From: Vulcanimicrobiota bacterium
GTDB taxonomy: Bacteria; Vulcanimicrobiota; Vulcanimicrobiia; Vulcanimicrobiales; Vulcanimicrobiaceae
Length of the DNA stretch: 64,000 bases
Assembly (NCBI GenBank): GCA_027459645.1
Contig: DAIDHQ010000030.1
Coordinates: forward strand, 124,001-188,000
Direction: 5' to 3'
The notes under the pieces are model-generated. The model searched no databases and had not been told where the DNA came from. It saw only the letters and a list, made by a program, of their open reading frames with translations. Both the position numbers and the translations under genes were made by a program. Positions 1 to 9,292 of this stretch are shown here, piece by piece (positions within the stretch are counted from its first letter, which is position 1; each line of letters begins with the position of its first letter).

Positions 1-2
1 TG

Positions 3-1118
3 GAACTCGACGACGAGCTAGAAGCGTGCGTGACGTGGTTGCGTTCGCACGTCGACTTCGACGTCGACGGCAACGTGCAGATGTTCGAAGCGGTGATCCG
101 CATGGTCGCGGGATTGCTTTCGGGGTATTACGCGACGGGCGAGCGCTTCTTACTCGATGCGTCGCGCGATCTCGCCGACCGTTTGCTGCCGTGCTTTACC
201 AAATCGCCGAGCGGAGCGCCCTATCGCTTTGCGAACCTGCGCACCGGAGCCGTCTCCGATCCGAAGAGCAATCTTGCCGAGATCGGAAGCAACGTGCTCG
301 AATTCGGCGACCTCAGCCGCCTGACCGGCGATCCGAAATATCTTCAGGCCTCGATGCGCGCCTACGAAGCCGTCATGAAGAACGTCTCGCCGATCGGTTT
401 GCTCGGCACGAACTTCGATGTAGAGAAGGGCGCGTTTATCGGAACCGATGACGTTGCGCCGGACGAACCGGCCGATTCGTTCTACGAATATCTTTGGGGC
501 GGCTGGCAGATGCTCGAGCTCCAACGGTGCCGCGAGTGGTACCGCCGTTGCACCGATGCAATCTTGAAATACAAGGTCGTTCGCGTCGACGGGCGGCTGT
601 GGTTCCAAACCGTCGACTATACGACCGGCGCGCCGATGGGAAAGCCGGAATTGACCGAGCTTTCGTCATTTTATGCCGAGCTGGTCGCAAAGGGTGGAGA
701 GCCCGGCGTCGGCGCGGCCTTTTTCGATTCGTGGAGTGCGGTGCTGGATCGCTACGCGATCATCCCGACCGTGATCGACTACCGCAATCTCTCCATCGTC
801 GCACCGAGCAACGCGACGCGTCCAGAGTATGCGAATTCTGCATTCGATCTGTGGTTCTTGACGCGCGAGCAAAAATATCGCGCGCGCGCCTATCAATACT
901 TCGGCAATCTGCGCGCTAACGCGCGGGTGCCCAACGGCTACGCGGACATCGGTGACGTTCGCACGAGGCCGATGACGCTGCTCGATCACTTTCCCGCCTA
1001 CTCGTTCAGCGAGAACTTCAAGTACCTGTATTTGATGTTCGCCGACTCGCCGCGTTTTGATTCGTCCTCGTATTACTTGAATACCGAAGGGAAGATTCTG
1101 CGAGGGTTCAAGCGCTGA
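3..1118 (+). CDS. Glycoside hydrolase family 47 (class I alpha-1,2-mannosidase-like), 5' end cut by window
   Basis: The frame is open to the window edge, so the N-terminus is missing; an internal GTG at base 30 is unlikely to be the start because conserved sequence (LDDELEACV) precedes it. GH47 landmarks follow in order: FDVDGNVQMFEAVIR, the acidic block NVLEFGDLSRLTGDPKY, ADSFYEYLWGGWQML, RPEYANSAFDLW, SENFKYLYLMF with its conserved Glu, and near the C-terminus YLNTEG, whose Thr binds the catalytic calcium in the family. GH47 enzymes trim alpha-1,2-linked mannose and are mostly eukaryotic, so a bacterial member is unusual. The next gene overlaps the stop codon by one base. Substrate and cell location are unknown because any signal peptide lies outside the window. 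Confidence 0.85.
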   Translation, partial: ELDDELEACVTWLRSHVDFDVDGNVQMFEAVIRMVAGLLSGYYATGERFLLDASRDLADRLLPCFTKSPSGAPYRFANLRTGAVSDPKSNLAEIGSNVLEFGDLSRLTGDPKYLQASMRAYEAVMKNVSPIGLLGTNFDVEKGAFIGTDDVAPDEPADSFYEYLWGGWQMLELQRCREWYRRCTDAILKYKVVRVDGRLWFQTVDYTTGAPMGKPELTELSSFYAELVAKGGEPGVGAAFFDSWSAVLDRYAIIPTVIDYRNLSIVAPSNATRPEYANSAFDLWFLTREQKYRARAYQYFGNLRANARVPNGYADIGDVRTRPMTLLDHFPAYSFSENFKYLYLMFADSPRFDSSSYYLNTEGKILRGFKR

Positions 1119-1432
1119 TGTTCGTCGTGATCTATCGCTGGCGAATCGATCCGGTCTTCGAAGAACGATTTGCACGAAACTGGGCGGTTCTCACGGAACG
1201 GATCTACGCCGCGTGCGGCAGCCTGGGTTCGGCCCTGTTGCGCGATCGCGACGGCACCTACGTAGGGATCGCACGCTGGCCGGACCGGGAGTCGTGGATG
1301 CGTTGCCGGCTGGAGGCACCGGAGCTTGCGCGAGAACAGCAGGAGGCGATCGTCGAGCGGTTCGAGCCGCTCGAGCTCGAAATGCTCGACGATCGCTGGC
1401 GCGCAGGCGTGAGGAGCCTCGACGCCGGTTAG
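1118..1432 (+). CDS. Small antibiotic-biosynthesis-monooxygenase (ABM)-like protein
   Basis: A 104-residue protein whose ATG overlaps the stop of the GH47 gene by one base (TGATG), so the two are probably translationally coupled. It opens with FVVIYRWRIDP and continues with ERFARNWAVLTERIYA and VGIARWPDRESW. This is the pattern of dimeric ferredoxin-like ABM or putative quinol-monooxygenase proteins. There is no signal peptide, so it is likely cytosolic. The fold assignment rests on pattern only; the substrate is unknown and the protein could equally be a non-enzymatic stress protein of the same fold. It converges on the next gene with a 4-base overlap. Confidence 0.55.
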   Translation: MFVVIYRWRIDPVFEERFARNWAVLTERIYAACGSLGSALLRDRDGTYVGIARWPDRESWMRCRLEAPELAREQQEAIVERFEPLELEMLDDRWRAGVRSLDAG

Positions 1433-2460
1433 CCTGCTTTGGTGAAGTCCGAGGGAATCTGGAAGAGCGGCGGGATGTCCGGGTTGTAGAGCCACGTTAC
1501 GTGGCCGCGCTCCAGGACCGTCGTTGCGCCTTGGCCGCCGCCCGCTTCGAAGCGTACGCGACGGTACATCGCGAGCTTGTGGGGCGGAGGAGCGACGCTG
1601 CCCTTGCGCGTCACCTTCATCGTGGGCCGGCAGCCGCCGGTCACGCCATAACCCGAAGCACCTCGTGCCCCCGGTGCGGCGCTCGCAGGACAGTAGTTGC
1701 CTTGCTTGTTGATGTTGGAGACGTACTCGAGCGTATCGCTCTTGAACGAGCCGCTGCGGCACGATCCCGTGGCATTGGTCGTGGTAAGCGCGTTGCTCGA
1801 AGCGTAGCCGTGCGTCGCGATCGCTTCCACCGTTTTCGGACCGAGCGCCTTAGCCGTCGTCGTGACGTGCATCAGCGCCGTCCCGGGCTCCATCGCGCGC
1901 TGCATGTACGGATTCGACCGGGCCGCGCTCGAGGGCATGAACGAAGCGGGACGCGGCGTGGCATCCGTGTTTTCGATGCGATAGGTCTTATGCGCGAGAT
2001 CCAGATAGATCGTTTGATGTTCGCGGCATTTATAGATCGTCGCCGTGCGCGCGACGGGATCGTCGATGCGAATCCATCCTTTGACCCAATAGAACGTATA
2101 CCGTTTCAGCGTGCCGTTCTGCATGGCCGCCATCGGATTCATCATGGCGCCCGGATTTTGGGGAACGTGCATGGCCTTTTCCATCATTCCCGCAAGCCCG
2201 CCCGGCCGTTTCGGCGCGGGCGCCGAAGGGGCCGATTGAACGCTCGCCATGATGCGTGCATAGTCGTCGGGGAACGCCCCGACCGGGGGCGGCGTCATTG
2301 CACCGAACGCCATGCGATTGATTTCGTCGTAGGCGATGGCGACGGGAGTGGGCGTGGGCGTGGGCGCTGCTGCAATAACGGGCGATCCGCTATGGTTTCC
2401 GCCGAACGCATATGCGGCGCCGAGGAGTGCGATAACCCAAAGGAACGCGGTGCGTCTCAT
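1429..2460 (-). CDS. Secreted protein of unknown function with Pro-Thr linker
   Basis: A 343-residue protein with an N-terminal signal peptide (MRRTAFLWVIALLGAAYA), then a low-complexity PTPTPTP linker typical of exported proteins. The rest is Ala/Met/Pro-rich, with a beta-rich centre (KRYTFYWVKGWIRIDD, TATIYKCREHQTIYLDL) that resembles secreted domains measuring or binding small ligands, but no catalytic motif is recognisable. Four cysteines (YKCR, GSCR, NYCP, GGCR) could form disulfides. The start is well supported by a strong Shine-Dalgarno sequence (AGGAGGTG) about 6 bases upstream of the ATG. It is transcribed away from the hut genes, sharing a 107-base intergenic region. No function can be assigned. 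Confidence 0.75.
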   Translation of the reverse strand: MRRTAFLWVIALLGAAYAFGGNHSGSPVIAAAPTPTPTPVAIAYDEINRMAFGAMTPPPVGAFPDDYARIMASVQSAPSAPAPKRPGGLAGMMEKAMHVPQNPGAMMNPMAAMQNGTLKRYTFYWVKGWIRIDDPVARTATIYKCREHQTIYLDLAHKTYRIENTDATPRPASFMPSSAARSNPYMQRAMEPGTALMHVTTTAKALGPKTVEAIATHGYASSNALTTTNATGSCRSGSFKSDTLEYVSNINKQGNYCPASAAPGARGASGYGVTGGCRPTMKVTRKGSVAPPPHKLAMYRRVRFEAGGGQGATTVLERGHVTWLYNPDIPPLFQIPSDFTKAG

Positions 2461-2567
2461 GTGGACACCTCCTGCAAAGGGTAACCCTGGTGGCTTCCCT
2501 CGTGTACGCCCCGCTCCTCCGCCCGGCCGTGGGAAGTTCGGCTCACGCCGGATAAATCTGCGGCGTT

Positions 2568-4229
2568 ATGACCACGACGATGACCGGCGCGCGCACCGTA
2601 CGCGCTCCCCGAGGTACCGAACGCTCTTGTCAGGGGTGGCCGCAAGAAGCGGCGCTTCGCATGCTGTGCAACAACCTGGATCCCGAGGTGGCGGAACGTC
2701 CGGATGATTTGGTCGTCTACGGCGGAAACGGCCGTGCGGCGCGTTCGTGGGAAGCCTTCGATGCGCTCGTGCGAACGCTGCGCCGTTTGAAGAACGATGA
2801 GACCATGATCGTGCAGAGCGGCAAGCCGGTCGCCGTGTGGAAGACGCACGAGCGCGCGCCGCGCGTGCTCATTGCGAATTCGAATCTGGTTCCGAAGTGG
2901 GCCGATTGGAAAGTCTTCCGCGAATTGGAAGCGCAAGGCCTGACGATGTACGGCCAGATGACCGCGGGATCGTGGATCTACATCGGAACGCAAGGCATCG
3001 TTCAGGGCACCTACGAGACCTTTGCCGAACTCGCGCGCCAGCATTTCGGCGGTTCGATGAAGGGTCGCGTGTGTCTGACCGCCGGAATCGGCGGAATGGG
3101 CGGTGCGCAGCCTCTCGCGATCACGATGAACGAAGGCATCGCGCTCGTGGTCGACGTCGACCGTTCGCGTTTAGAACGCCGACGGGACCTTCGGTATCTC
3201 GATAAAGTCGTCGATTCGCGTGAGGAGGCGTTGCGCGAAGTCGAACGCGCAAAGACCGACGGAACGGCCGTTTCGATCGGCTACGCAGGTAACGCCGCGA
3301 CCGAGTTCTGGGAACTCTACGATCTGGGGTTCCGTCCGGATGCGGTGACGGATCAAACCTCGGCGCACGATCTGATCAACGGGTACGTGCCCGAAGGTCT
3401 GACGTTAGAAGAAGCGGCCGCGTTGCGTCAACGCTCGCCCGAAGAATACGAACGTCGTGCGCTCGAGAGTTGCGGCAAGCACGTCGAAGCGATGGTGCGG
3501 TTCCAAGATGCCGGCGCGATCGTCTTCGATTACGGCAACAACCTTCGCGCGCAGGCGCAACGCGCGGGCTACGGCCGTGCCTTCGACTTCCCCGGATTCG
3601 TGCCCGCATTTATTCGCCCGCTCTTTTGCAAAGGGTCGGGACCGTTCCGTTTTGCCGCACTTTCCGGCGATCCCAAAGATATCGAACGATTGGACCGGGA
3701 ACTGCTCGCACTCTTTCCCGACGATGCCGGGCTGCAGCGCTGGATCAAACTTGCGCGCGAACGCGTTTCGTACCAAGGACTGCCCGCGCGCATCTGCTGG
3801 CTTGGGTACGGCGATCGCGCGAAAGCGGGCCTGCGCTTCAACGAACTCGTGCGCAGCGGTGAAGTCTCGGCACCGATCGTGATCGGTCGCGATCACCTCG
3901 ACACCGGCAGCGTCGCGTCCCCGTACCGTGAAACGGAAGCGATGAAGGACGGCTCCGATGCGATCGCCGACTGGCCGATTCTCAACGCACTGCTGAACAC
4001 GGCTGCGGGGGCGCATTGGGTCAGCTTCCACCATGGAGGCGGCGTCGGCATCGGCTATAGCCTGCATGCGGGGATGGTCGTCGTCGCCGACGGAAGCGAC
4101 GACGCGCAAGAACGTCTTGCGACGGTGCTGACCACGGATTGCGGCATGGGCGTCGTACGTCACGCCGACGCCGGCTACGAGATCGCGATGGAAACCGCCG
4201 ACGCGAAAGGGATCGATTGGCGACTGTAG
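2568..4229 (+). CDS. hutU: Urocanate hydratase
   Basis: Converts urocanate to 4-imidazolone-5-propanoate, the second step of histidine degradation, in the cytosol with a tightly bound NAD. At 553 residues it has the normal family length. Family signatures are seen throughout: [24 protein letters not shown] near the N-terminus (read in parts), [14 protein letters not shown], the NAD-binding stretch [30 protein letters not shown], and [15 protein letters not shown] near the C-terminus. It leads a hutU-hutI-hutF-like cluster with overlapping ends. The histidine ammonia-lyase gene hutH is not in the window, and no HutC-type repressor gene lies beside it. Confidence 0.97.
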   Translation: MTTTMTGARTVRAPRGTERSCQGWPQEAALRMLCNNLDPEVAERPDDLVVYGGNGRAARSWEAFDALVRTLRRLKNDETMIVQSGKPVAVWKTHERAPRVLIANSNLVPKWADWKVFRELEAQGLTMYGQMTAGSWIYIGTQGIVQGTYETFAELARQHFGGSMKGRVCLTAGIGGMGGAQPLAITMNEGIALVVDVDRSRLERRRDLRYLDKVVDSREEALREVERAKTDGTAVSIGYAGNAATEFWELYDLGFRPDAVTDQTSAHDLINGYVPEGLTLEEAAALRQRSPEEYERRALESCGKHVEAMVRFQDAGAIVFDYGNNLRAQAQRAGYGRAFDFPGFVPAFIRPLFCKGSGPFRFAALSGDPKDIERLDRELLALFPDDAGLQRWIKLARERVSYQGLPARICWLGYGDRAKAGLRFNELVRSGEVSAPIVIGRDHLDTGSVASPYRETEAMKDGSDAIADWPILNALLNTAAGAHWVSFHHGGGVGIGYSLHAGMVVVADGSDDAQERLATVLTTDCGMGVVRHADAGYEIAMETADAKGIDWRL

Positions 4230-5446
4230 AGCCGCTGCTCGTCCGCGCCAAAACCGTGATACCCTGCGACCGTGACGCCGCTCAAAACGGCGTCACGTTC
4301 GCTGATTTGGGACGAATCGACGACGGTGCGGTCATTATCGAAGGCGAGCGGATTGCCGCGGTGGGACGGCGCCCGGAGATGGAGCGTGCGCTGCGCGGAC
4401 GCGTCGTTCGTGAGTTGGATCTGCGCGATTGCGTCGTGGTGCCGGGATTCGTCGACGCGCACGCGCACCCGCTCTTCGCGGGCGACCGGGAACCCGATTT
4501 CGCGGCGCGGCAACGCGGCGAGAAAGCGCCGCTCGGCATGCTGCACACGGTCGAGCGAACGCGCGATGCGTTGCTGGAACCGCGGCGTTTCTACGATCGC
4601 GTCGTGCGGCCGCGATTGCACCTGCTGCTTCAACACGGGACGACGACGCTGGAGACTAAAACCGGATACGCGTTGCACGAGCCCGGCGAGATGGCGTTGC
4701 TCGATCTCATCGACGCACACCGCTTCGATTTCGACGTGCCGATGCTCGTTGCGACCTTCTTGGGCGCCCATGCTCTGCCGCCCGAGTTTCGCGATGAGGC
4801 GGCGTTCGTCGATTATTTGATCGACCAGGTCGTTCCACGGGCGGTGGCGCACGGCGCCGTCTACGCCGATGCGTTTTGCGAGCCGGGATTTTTCTCACCA
4901 GCGCAGACGCGCCGGTATCTCGAAGCGTGTCGCGCTGCGGGCATGCGTTTGCGCGTGCACTGCGACGAAATGCAATTCGGACACGCGGCCGAAATGGCGA
5001 TCGCGCTCGGCGTCGACGCCGTCGACCACTGCAACTGCATCCGCGAGGCGGACGTCGCGGCAATCGCCGCCGCTGGCACGGTTACCGTCGCCTGCCCCGC
5101 GACCATTGCCTACCTCGATCTACCGCAGCATGCACCGGTGCGCGCGTTGCTCGAACGCGGGGCCGACGTCGCGCTGGCAAGCGATTATAATCCCGGTACG
5201 TCGCCGTGCTTCAACCTGCAGACGGTTGCGTATTTCGGGCGCAAACTCTTCGGCTTGAGTGCCGCCGAGGCGCTCTACGGCGTGACGCGCGCTGCGGCTC
5301 GCTCGCTGCGCGTGGATGCAGGTTCGATCGCTGCCGGCGGCGCGGCCGATCTGGTCGCTCTGCGGATCGATTCTCCCGAGGAATTCGGATGGCAGCACGG
5401 CGGAAATCTTGCCGCCGCCGTCATACACCGCGGCGCGGTCGCATGA
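4217..5446 (+). CDS. hutI: Imidazolonepropionase
   Basis: Hydrolyses 4-imidazolone-5-propanoate to N-formimino-L-glutamate, the third step of histidine degradation. It is a metal-dependent amidohydrolase: [16 protein letters not shown] holds the first metal histidines, [28 protein letters not shown] and VDHCNCI follow, and [15 protein letters not shown] carries the metal aspartate. I chose a TTG start at 4217 that overlaps the end of hutU by 13 bases. It is preceded by AAAGGGA at good spacing, and the open frame farther upstream is Arg-rich shadow sequence. The stop overlaps the next start in an ATGA. Confidence 0.95.
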   Translation: MATVEPLLVRAKTVIPCDRDAAQNGVTFADLGRIDDGAVIIEGERIAAVGRRPEMERALRGRVVRELDLRDCVVVPGFVDAHAHPLFAGDREPDFAARQRGEKAPLGMLHTVERTRDALLEPRRFYDRVVRPRLHLLLQHGTTTLETKTGYALHEPGEMALLDLIDAHRFDFDVPMLVATFLGAHALPPEFRDEAAFVDYLIDQVVPRAVAHGAVYADAFCEPGFFSPAQTRRYLEACRAAGMRLRVHCDEMQFGHAAEMAIALGVDAVDHCNCIREADVAAIAAAGTVTVACPATIAYLDLPQHAPVRALLERGADVALASDYNPGTSPCFNLQTVAYFGRKLFGLSAAEALYGVTRAAARSLRVDAGSIAAGGAADLVALRIDSPEEFGWQHGGNLAAAVIHRGAVA

Positions 5447-6744
5447 ATCAACCGCACGAATTGATCCGATGCGCGCGTGCCCTCGTTCGGGGTCAGACGC
5501 GCCTCGACTACGGCTTCGTCGTTCGCAACGGCCGCATCGAGGACGCCGGGGATTACCGGGACGTCGCGACGCGGACCGGCCCTCGCCTGGGTACGCGCTC
5601 GTTTCCCGCCGATCGGCTGGTGGTTCCCGGCTTCGTCAACGGGCATAGCCACGCATACCAAATCTTGCTTCGCGGCTGGGCGGACGATTTGCCGTTCGCG
5701 CAATGGCGCAGCGACGCGCTCTACAAGGTGGTGCCGCAACTCACGCCCGACGACGTCTATTGGACGTTCACCGCGGCATTTTCCGAGATGCTCTCCGCCG
5801 GCATTACGACGGTTGCCGAGTTTTTCTACCTCAACGGCGCCGGCAACGAACATGCCGAAGCGGCGATTCGTGCCGCGGACGATACGGGCATCCGGTTGGT
5901 GTTTGCGCGCACGTGGATGGACGCTGACTACGTGCCGGCGCAATTTCGCGAGACGCTCGACCAGGCGCGCGCGCGCACGATGCACTTGATGCAACGCTAT
6001 CCGCAAGCGAACGTCTGCGTCGCGCCGCATTCGCTGCACGCGGCTTCGCACGAGATGATTCGCGCCGCCGCGGAATTCGCGCAACTCTACGATTGCATGA
6101 TGCACGTGCACGTGGCCGAGGCTCCCTACGAGGGAAATCAAACGCTGGAAGCCCACGGCGCGTCGCCGATCGCACTGCTCGATCGGCTGGGCGCGCTCAA
6201 CGAACGAACCGTCGCGATTCACGCCATCCACATCTCGGAGGATGAAAAGCGGCTCATCGCGCAGCGGGGTGCGCGCGTCGTGCACAATCCGATGACGAAC
6301 CAGTATCTCGGCGACGGCATCTGTGACGTGATAGGCTTGCGCTCGCTCGGGGTCACCGTCGGCCTCGGGACCGATGCGGACGTAAAGCCCTCGGGAATCG
6401 ACGAAATGCGGGCCGCCACGCTGCTGCAGAAACTTCGGCAGCTCGACGGAAGCGCGCTCGGCGCACGTGCGGCATTCTTGATGGGTACGTCCGACGGTGC
6501 GCGCGCGCTGCGCATCGAGACGGGCGACTTGACCACCGGGAATTTCGCAGACTATGTGGTGCTCGACGCCTCCCGGATCGATGCGTACAGTCCGGAGGTA
6601 CAGGCGCTCGTGTATCGCGGGCAAGATAGCTGGGTGCAGGCCGCCTTTGTCGGCGGAGCTCGCGTCTATACGGGCGAAGCTTCAGCCCTTGCGCGTCAGG
6701 CGCACCTGAGAGTAAAGGAGATCGCAGAACGTGTCATTCCGTAA
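5443..6744 (+). CDS. hutF: Amidohydrolase, probable formimidoylglutamate deiminase
   Basis: A 433-residue amidohydrolase starting in an ATGA overlap with hutI. Metal-binding motifs are [35 protein letters not shown] and [12 protein letters not shown]. HutF deiminates formiminoglutamate to formylglutamate, and the position directly after hutU and hutI fits that step. The sequence belongs to a chlorohydrolase/deaminase-like subgroup, however, so another deaminase of nucleobases or imidazole compounds cannot be excluded. A formiminotransferase gene (ftcD) for the alternative fate of the same intermediate lies at 29449-30291, which makes the exact substrate worth testing. The downstream lipoprotein gene starts inside its 3' end. 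Confidence 0.7.
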   Translation: MNQPHELIRCARALVRGQTRLDYGFVVRNGRIEDAGDYRDVATRTGPRLGTRSFPADRLVVPGFVNGHSHAYQILLRGWADDLPFAQWRSDALYKVVPQLTPDDVYWTFTAAFSEMLSAGITTVAEFFYLNGAGNEHAEAAIRAADDTGIRLVFARTWMDADYVPAQFRETLDQARARTMHLMQRYPQANVCVAPHSLHAASHEMIRAAAEFAQLYDCMMHVHVAEAPYEGNQTLEAHGASPIALLDRLGALNERTVAIHAIHISEDEKRLIAQRGARVVHNPMTNQYLGDGICDVIGLRSLGVTVGLGTDADVKPSGIDEMRAATLLQKLRQLDGSALGARAAFLMGTSDGARALRIETGDLTTGNFADYVVLDASRIDAYSPEVQALVYRGQDSWVQAAFVGGARVYTGEASALARQAHLRVKEIAERVIP

Positions 6745-7120
6745 CGCGGTTCTCGCACTAGCGGTAGGGTTCGCCCTGGCCGCCTGCGGCGGATCGAAAC
6801 ACTCGACCTCGACCTCTTCCAACGGCATCATGACCTCGCAGAATGCCAATCCCTCGCCCAGTACCGCGGCGCAGGGGCCGATGGGCGGCATGACCCGCAA
6901 CGGCGAGCCGATGGCGCCCGGAACCATTGCAACGGTTCCGCCCGGATTGAATTGCGGCGCGGTGCGCGCGGTGTGGGTTAATACCAAGACGCGCGTCTAT
7001 CACGAACCGAACGACCCGTACTACGGACGCACGAAGCACGGCCAGTACATGTGTCCGTCGGATGCAAAAGCCAAGGGTTATCACAAGGCCGGCGCGCACG
7101 CCAAGCATCATCACAAGTAA
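6731..7120 (+). CDS. Small lipoprotein of unknown function
   Basis: A 129-residue protein with a lipoprotein signal peptide: hydrophobic stretch [14 protein letters not shown] with a lipobox cysteine at about residue 19. A Ser/Thr-rich linker follows, then a short conserved-looking C-terminal module ([18 protein letters not shown], then [17 protein letters not shown]) and a His/Lys-rich tail. Such YH...YYG...KYM...GYH modules occur in small exported bacterial proteins of unknown role. The GTG start lies 14 bases inside the end of the preceding gene and is preceded by AAAGGAG. It converges on the next gene with a 10-base overlap. The His-rich tail might bind metal, but that is speculation. Confidence 0.75.
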   Translation: MSFRNAVLALAVGFALAACGGSKHSTSTSSNGIMTSQNANPSPSTAAQGPMGGMTRNGEPMAPGTIATVPPGLNCGAVRAVWVNTKTRVYHEPNDPYYGRTKHGQYMCPSDAKAKGYHKAGAHAKHHHK

Positions 7121-7902
7121 CGCCGAAGATCGCGCATAAACGGCGCAAATCGTTGATTGTTGCGCTCGTTGCTTTCGAGACCGGTATACACGACGACGAC
7201 GTACGTGCGGCCCTCCGCCGTCGTCAGGAGCCCGCCGTCGTGGCTGACGGCGCTCGTGTCGCCGGTCTTATGCGCGAAACGGTCGCCTTCGTTTAGACCC
7301 TCCGAGAGCTTGTCGTTCCAGTATTGATCTTCGAGCGCGTCGCGCAGGAGCGGCGCGTGCGGTATGCGCTCGCTCGCAATTGCCGCAAAGAGCCGCCCCG
7401 CGTCGGCTGCCGGATGGGCGTTGAGGTGCACGCCGTCCCATTGCGGATCGTCGATGAGCGGATCGGCGCCGGAAAGCTTGCGATAGAACGCGGTGCCCGC
7501 GAGGCCGAAGCGGGTGCGCGCGACCTCGGTTGCGCGTTCGCGTCCGATCAGATCGAAGAGCACGTTCGTCGCCACGTTGTCGGAACGCGAGACGGCTAGG
7601 CGGCACAACTCCTCGAGCGTTGCCCGGTACCCGGGTTCCAGCGGCGACGGCGCGTCGTTCACCGTCATATTGGCGGCGCCGACCTCGACCCGATACGCCA
7701 GGGAGAAGCGGCCGTCCGCGACCTCGGCCAGCGCTACGGCCACCAGCGGCACCTTGATCATGCTCGCCGGGTATATGGAGGCGTCGTCCCGGAAGCTCGC
7801 GTGCCCGCCACGGCCGTCGAGTGGCCGGACGACGACGGCCGCCTCGGCAAGCCCGTGCCGGTCCGCGAGGCGGGCAAGAAGATCCGCCGTCAGCGCATCC
7901 AT
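7111..7902 (-). CDS. Class A beta-lactamase-like serine hydrolase
   Basis: A 263-residue protein with the three penicillin-recognising motifs: S47-M-I-K50 (active-site serine and lysine), S107-D-N109 and K212-T-G214. The spacing matches class A beta-lactamases and related acyl-serine hydrolases. There is no clear signal peptide at the chosen ATG, so either it acts in the cytosol or the true start lies upstream. It could hydrolyse beta-lactams, but cytosolic paralogues often act on other amides or esters, so resistance should not be assumed. It is transcribed away from the efflux operon, and its 5' end borders the operator region described at 7936-8001. Confidence 0.75.
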   Translation of the reverse strand: MDALTADLLARLADRHGLAEAAVVVRPLDGRGGHASFRDDASIYPASMIKVPLVAVALAEVADGRFSLAYRVEVGAANMTVNDAPSPLEPGYRATLEELCRLAVSRSDNVATNVLFDLIGRERATEVARTRFGLAGTAFYRKLSGADPLIDDPQWDGVHLNAHPAADAGRLFAAIASERIPHAPLLRDALEDQYWNDKLSEGLNEGDRFAHKTGDTSAVSHDGGLLTTAEGRTYVVVVYTGLESNERNNQRFAPFMRDLRRYL

Positions 7903-7935
7903 CCGGTCCCTCGCCCGGTCCTGGGAACCGCTATC

Positions 7936-8001
7936 TGCAAGTGGGTACTTGCACGCGTGCCGGCTCTATGGTACGGTTGTGCGTGCAAGTACACACTTGC
8001 G
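7936..8001 (+). promoter_or_regulatory. Two palindromic TetR-type operators and promoter region
   Basis: TGCAAGTGGGTACTTGCA (7936-7953) is a perfect 7-base inverted repeat with a 4-base spacer. A second copy, TGCAAGTACACACTTGCG (7984-8001), has the same core arms GCAAGT/ACTTGC. Centres are 48 bases apart. A possible promoter, TTGCAC (7949-7954) and TACGGT (7972-7977) with a 17-base spacer, overlaps the first operator; TAAAAT at 8003-8008 is an alternative -10. The TetR gene two reading frames downstream is the obvious ligand, which would make the operon autoregulated. Binding is inferred, not shown. Confidence 0.75.
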
Positions 8002-8012
8002 TTAAAATACCG

Positions 8013-8702
8013 ATGAAAATTTCTCAACTGTTTGTCGCCGTCCTCGCCTATTTGCTGCTGACTGCCGGGTTGGCCGCCTTGGCGCAAGCCGTCGGATCCG
8101 CCGCGCCCGCGCATGCCTCGCCGGCGCCCGCGCCGGAGGTCATCGCCCGCATGCTCCACCGCAACGGGGCGATGAAGTCCTACACCGCGCGCGTCCACGT
8201 CAACCTCCACATGCTCAACTTCCCGTTTCTCGCGCCCGTGCTCGACGGCACGTCGTACTATAAGCAGCCCGATAAGTATGCGGTCGTCTTCGATCGCGTT
8301 CCGGGTTATGCCAAGGGGTTTCAGAAGCTCTTCAACGACGTCGCGGACCCCGCTTCCTGGCAAGCCGAATGGAACGTGAGCGATCGCGGCCTCGTGAAGA
8401 TTGGGGATTATCCCTCGCCGCTAATCGAGCTCTTTATGACGAAAAAAATCTACAGCACGATCACTTCGGATGCGGAAGCCTACGTCGACCCGCACAGCTA
8501 CGAACTGCTCGAGATGGTATGGAATTACCGCAGCGGCGGAAAGATCGTCATGCGGCAATGGTATCGTCAGCAAGGCCCCTATAGCTTGGTTTCGCAGCAA
8601 CACGTCGAGATCAACATTCCGCACGTGCACGCGGTCGGCGATTCGCAGTTCGGAACCTACCAAACCAACGTCGCCGTCAGCGACGCGGTGTTCAAGAAGT
8701 GA
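8013..8702 (+). CDS. Exported LolA-like/outer-membrane-lipoprotein-sorting-like protein
   Basis: A 229-residue protein, first gene of the efflux operon. It has a signal peptide (KISQLFVAVLAYLLLTAG) with a cut near APAHA, then a region of alternating short beta strands (MKSYTARVHVNLHMLNF, GTSYYKQPDKYAVVF, QWYRQQGPYSLVSQQHVEI) typical of LolA/LppX-like folds that hold lipids in a half-barrel. No cysteine follows the signal, so it is periplasmic rather than lipidated. The ATG lies just after the second operator and lacks a Shine-Dalgarno sequence. Its stop overlaps the TetR start. It could deliver a lipid-like substrate to the pump; that is inference from context. Confidence 0.6.
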   Translation: MKISQLFVAVLAYLLLTAGLAALAQAVGSAAPAHASPAPAPEVIARMLHRNGAMKSYTARVHVNLHMLNFPFLAPVLDGTSYYKQPDKYAVVFDRVPGYAKGFQKLFNDVADPASWQAEWNVSDRGLVKIGDYPSPLIELFMTKKIYSTITSDAEAYVDPHSYELLEMVWNYRSGGKIVMRQWYRQQGPYSLVSQQHVEINIPHVHAVGDSQFGTYQTNVAVSDAVFKK

Positions 8703-9292
8703 TCGAAGTGGACCGTCCCATCGATACGCGTGAGAAGATCGTTCTCGCCGCGCGGGAAGTCATCAAACGCAAAGGTAAGCGCGGCGCGACCACGCGTGAG
8801 ATCGCCGATTACGCCGGCGTCAACGAAGCGACGCTCTTCCGGCACTTCGGAAACAAGGAAGCCCTGATCGTCGCCGTCGTTAAGCATTCGTGCCCGGATA
8901 TGAAGCTGCGCGACGTCATCGCGACGTTTCACGGCCCCCTCGAAGACGATCTGATTGCGTTGGGTATGGCGATGACCGAGCACATGGAATCGATGATCGA
9001 CATGATTCGCTGGTCGCTCGTCGAGTCCGACTACGAGGAAAGCCTCTTCGCAAAAGAAGCTTGGCGGCCTCAGACGGCGGTGCGCGCCGTCGTCGTCGAG
9101 TTTCTACGCAAACACGTCGAGTCGGGCGAGCTCTCCGGCGAACCCGAGGAGCTTGCATCGGTGTTCATGGGGTTGATCTTTGCTCGCGCGGTCACGCGCG
9201 ACAAGTTTCCTGATTCCCGTCTGCACACCGACCGCGAGTACGCGATTCGCCACTTCGTCAACATCTTTCTCAACGGTACAAGGAGCAAGTAA
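8699..9292 (+). CDS. TetR-family transcriptional regulator
   Basis: A 197-residue protein with the TetR N-terminal DNA-binding domain: TREKIVLAAREVIKRKG, then the helix-turn-helix TTREIADYAGVNEATLFRHF. The remainder is an alpha-helical ligand-binding domain rich in Met and acidic residues (MAMTEHMESMIDMIRW). It sits between the first operon gene (4-base overlap) and the pump genes (1-base overlap), and two matching palindromes lie upstream of the operon. I infer that it represses the operon and is released by a pump substrate. The start is GTG at 8699; a second GTG at 8708 is possible. Confidence 0.93.
   Translation: MIEVDRPIDTREKIVLAAREVIKRKGKRGATTREIADYAGVNEATLFRHFGNKEALIVAVVKHSCPDMKLRDVIATFHGPLEDDLIALGMAMTEHMESMIDMIRWSLVESDYEESLFAKEAWRPQTAVRAVVVEFLRKHVESGELSGEPEELASVFMGLIFARAVTRDKFPDSRLHTDREYAIRHFVNIFLNGTRSK

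Noticed and set aside
7111-7902. Proven antibiotic-resistance beta-lactamase
   Set aside because: The catalytic motifs are there, but no signal peptide is seen and related proteins have other roles, so only a family-level call is justified.
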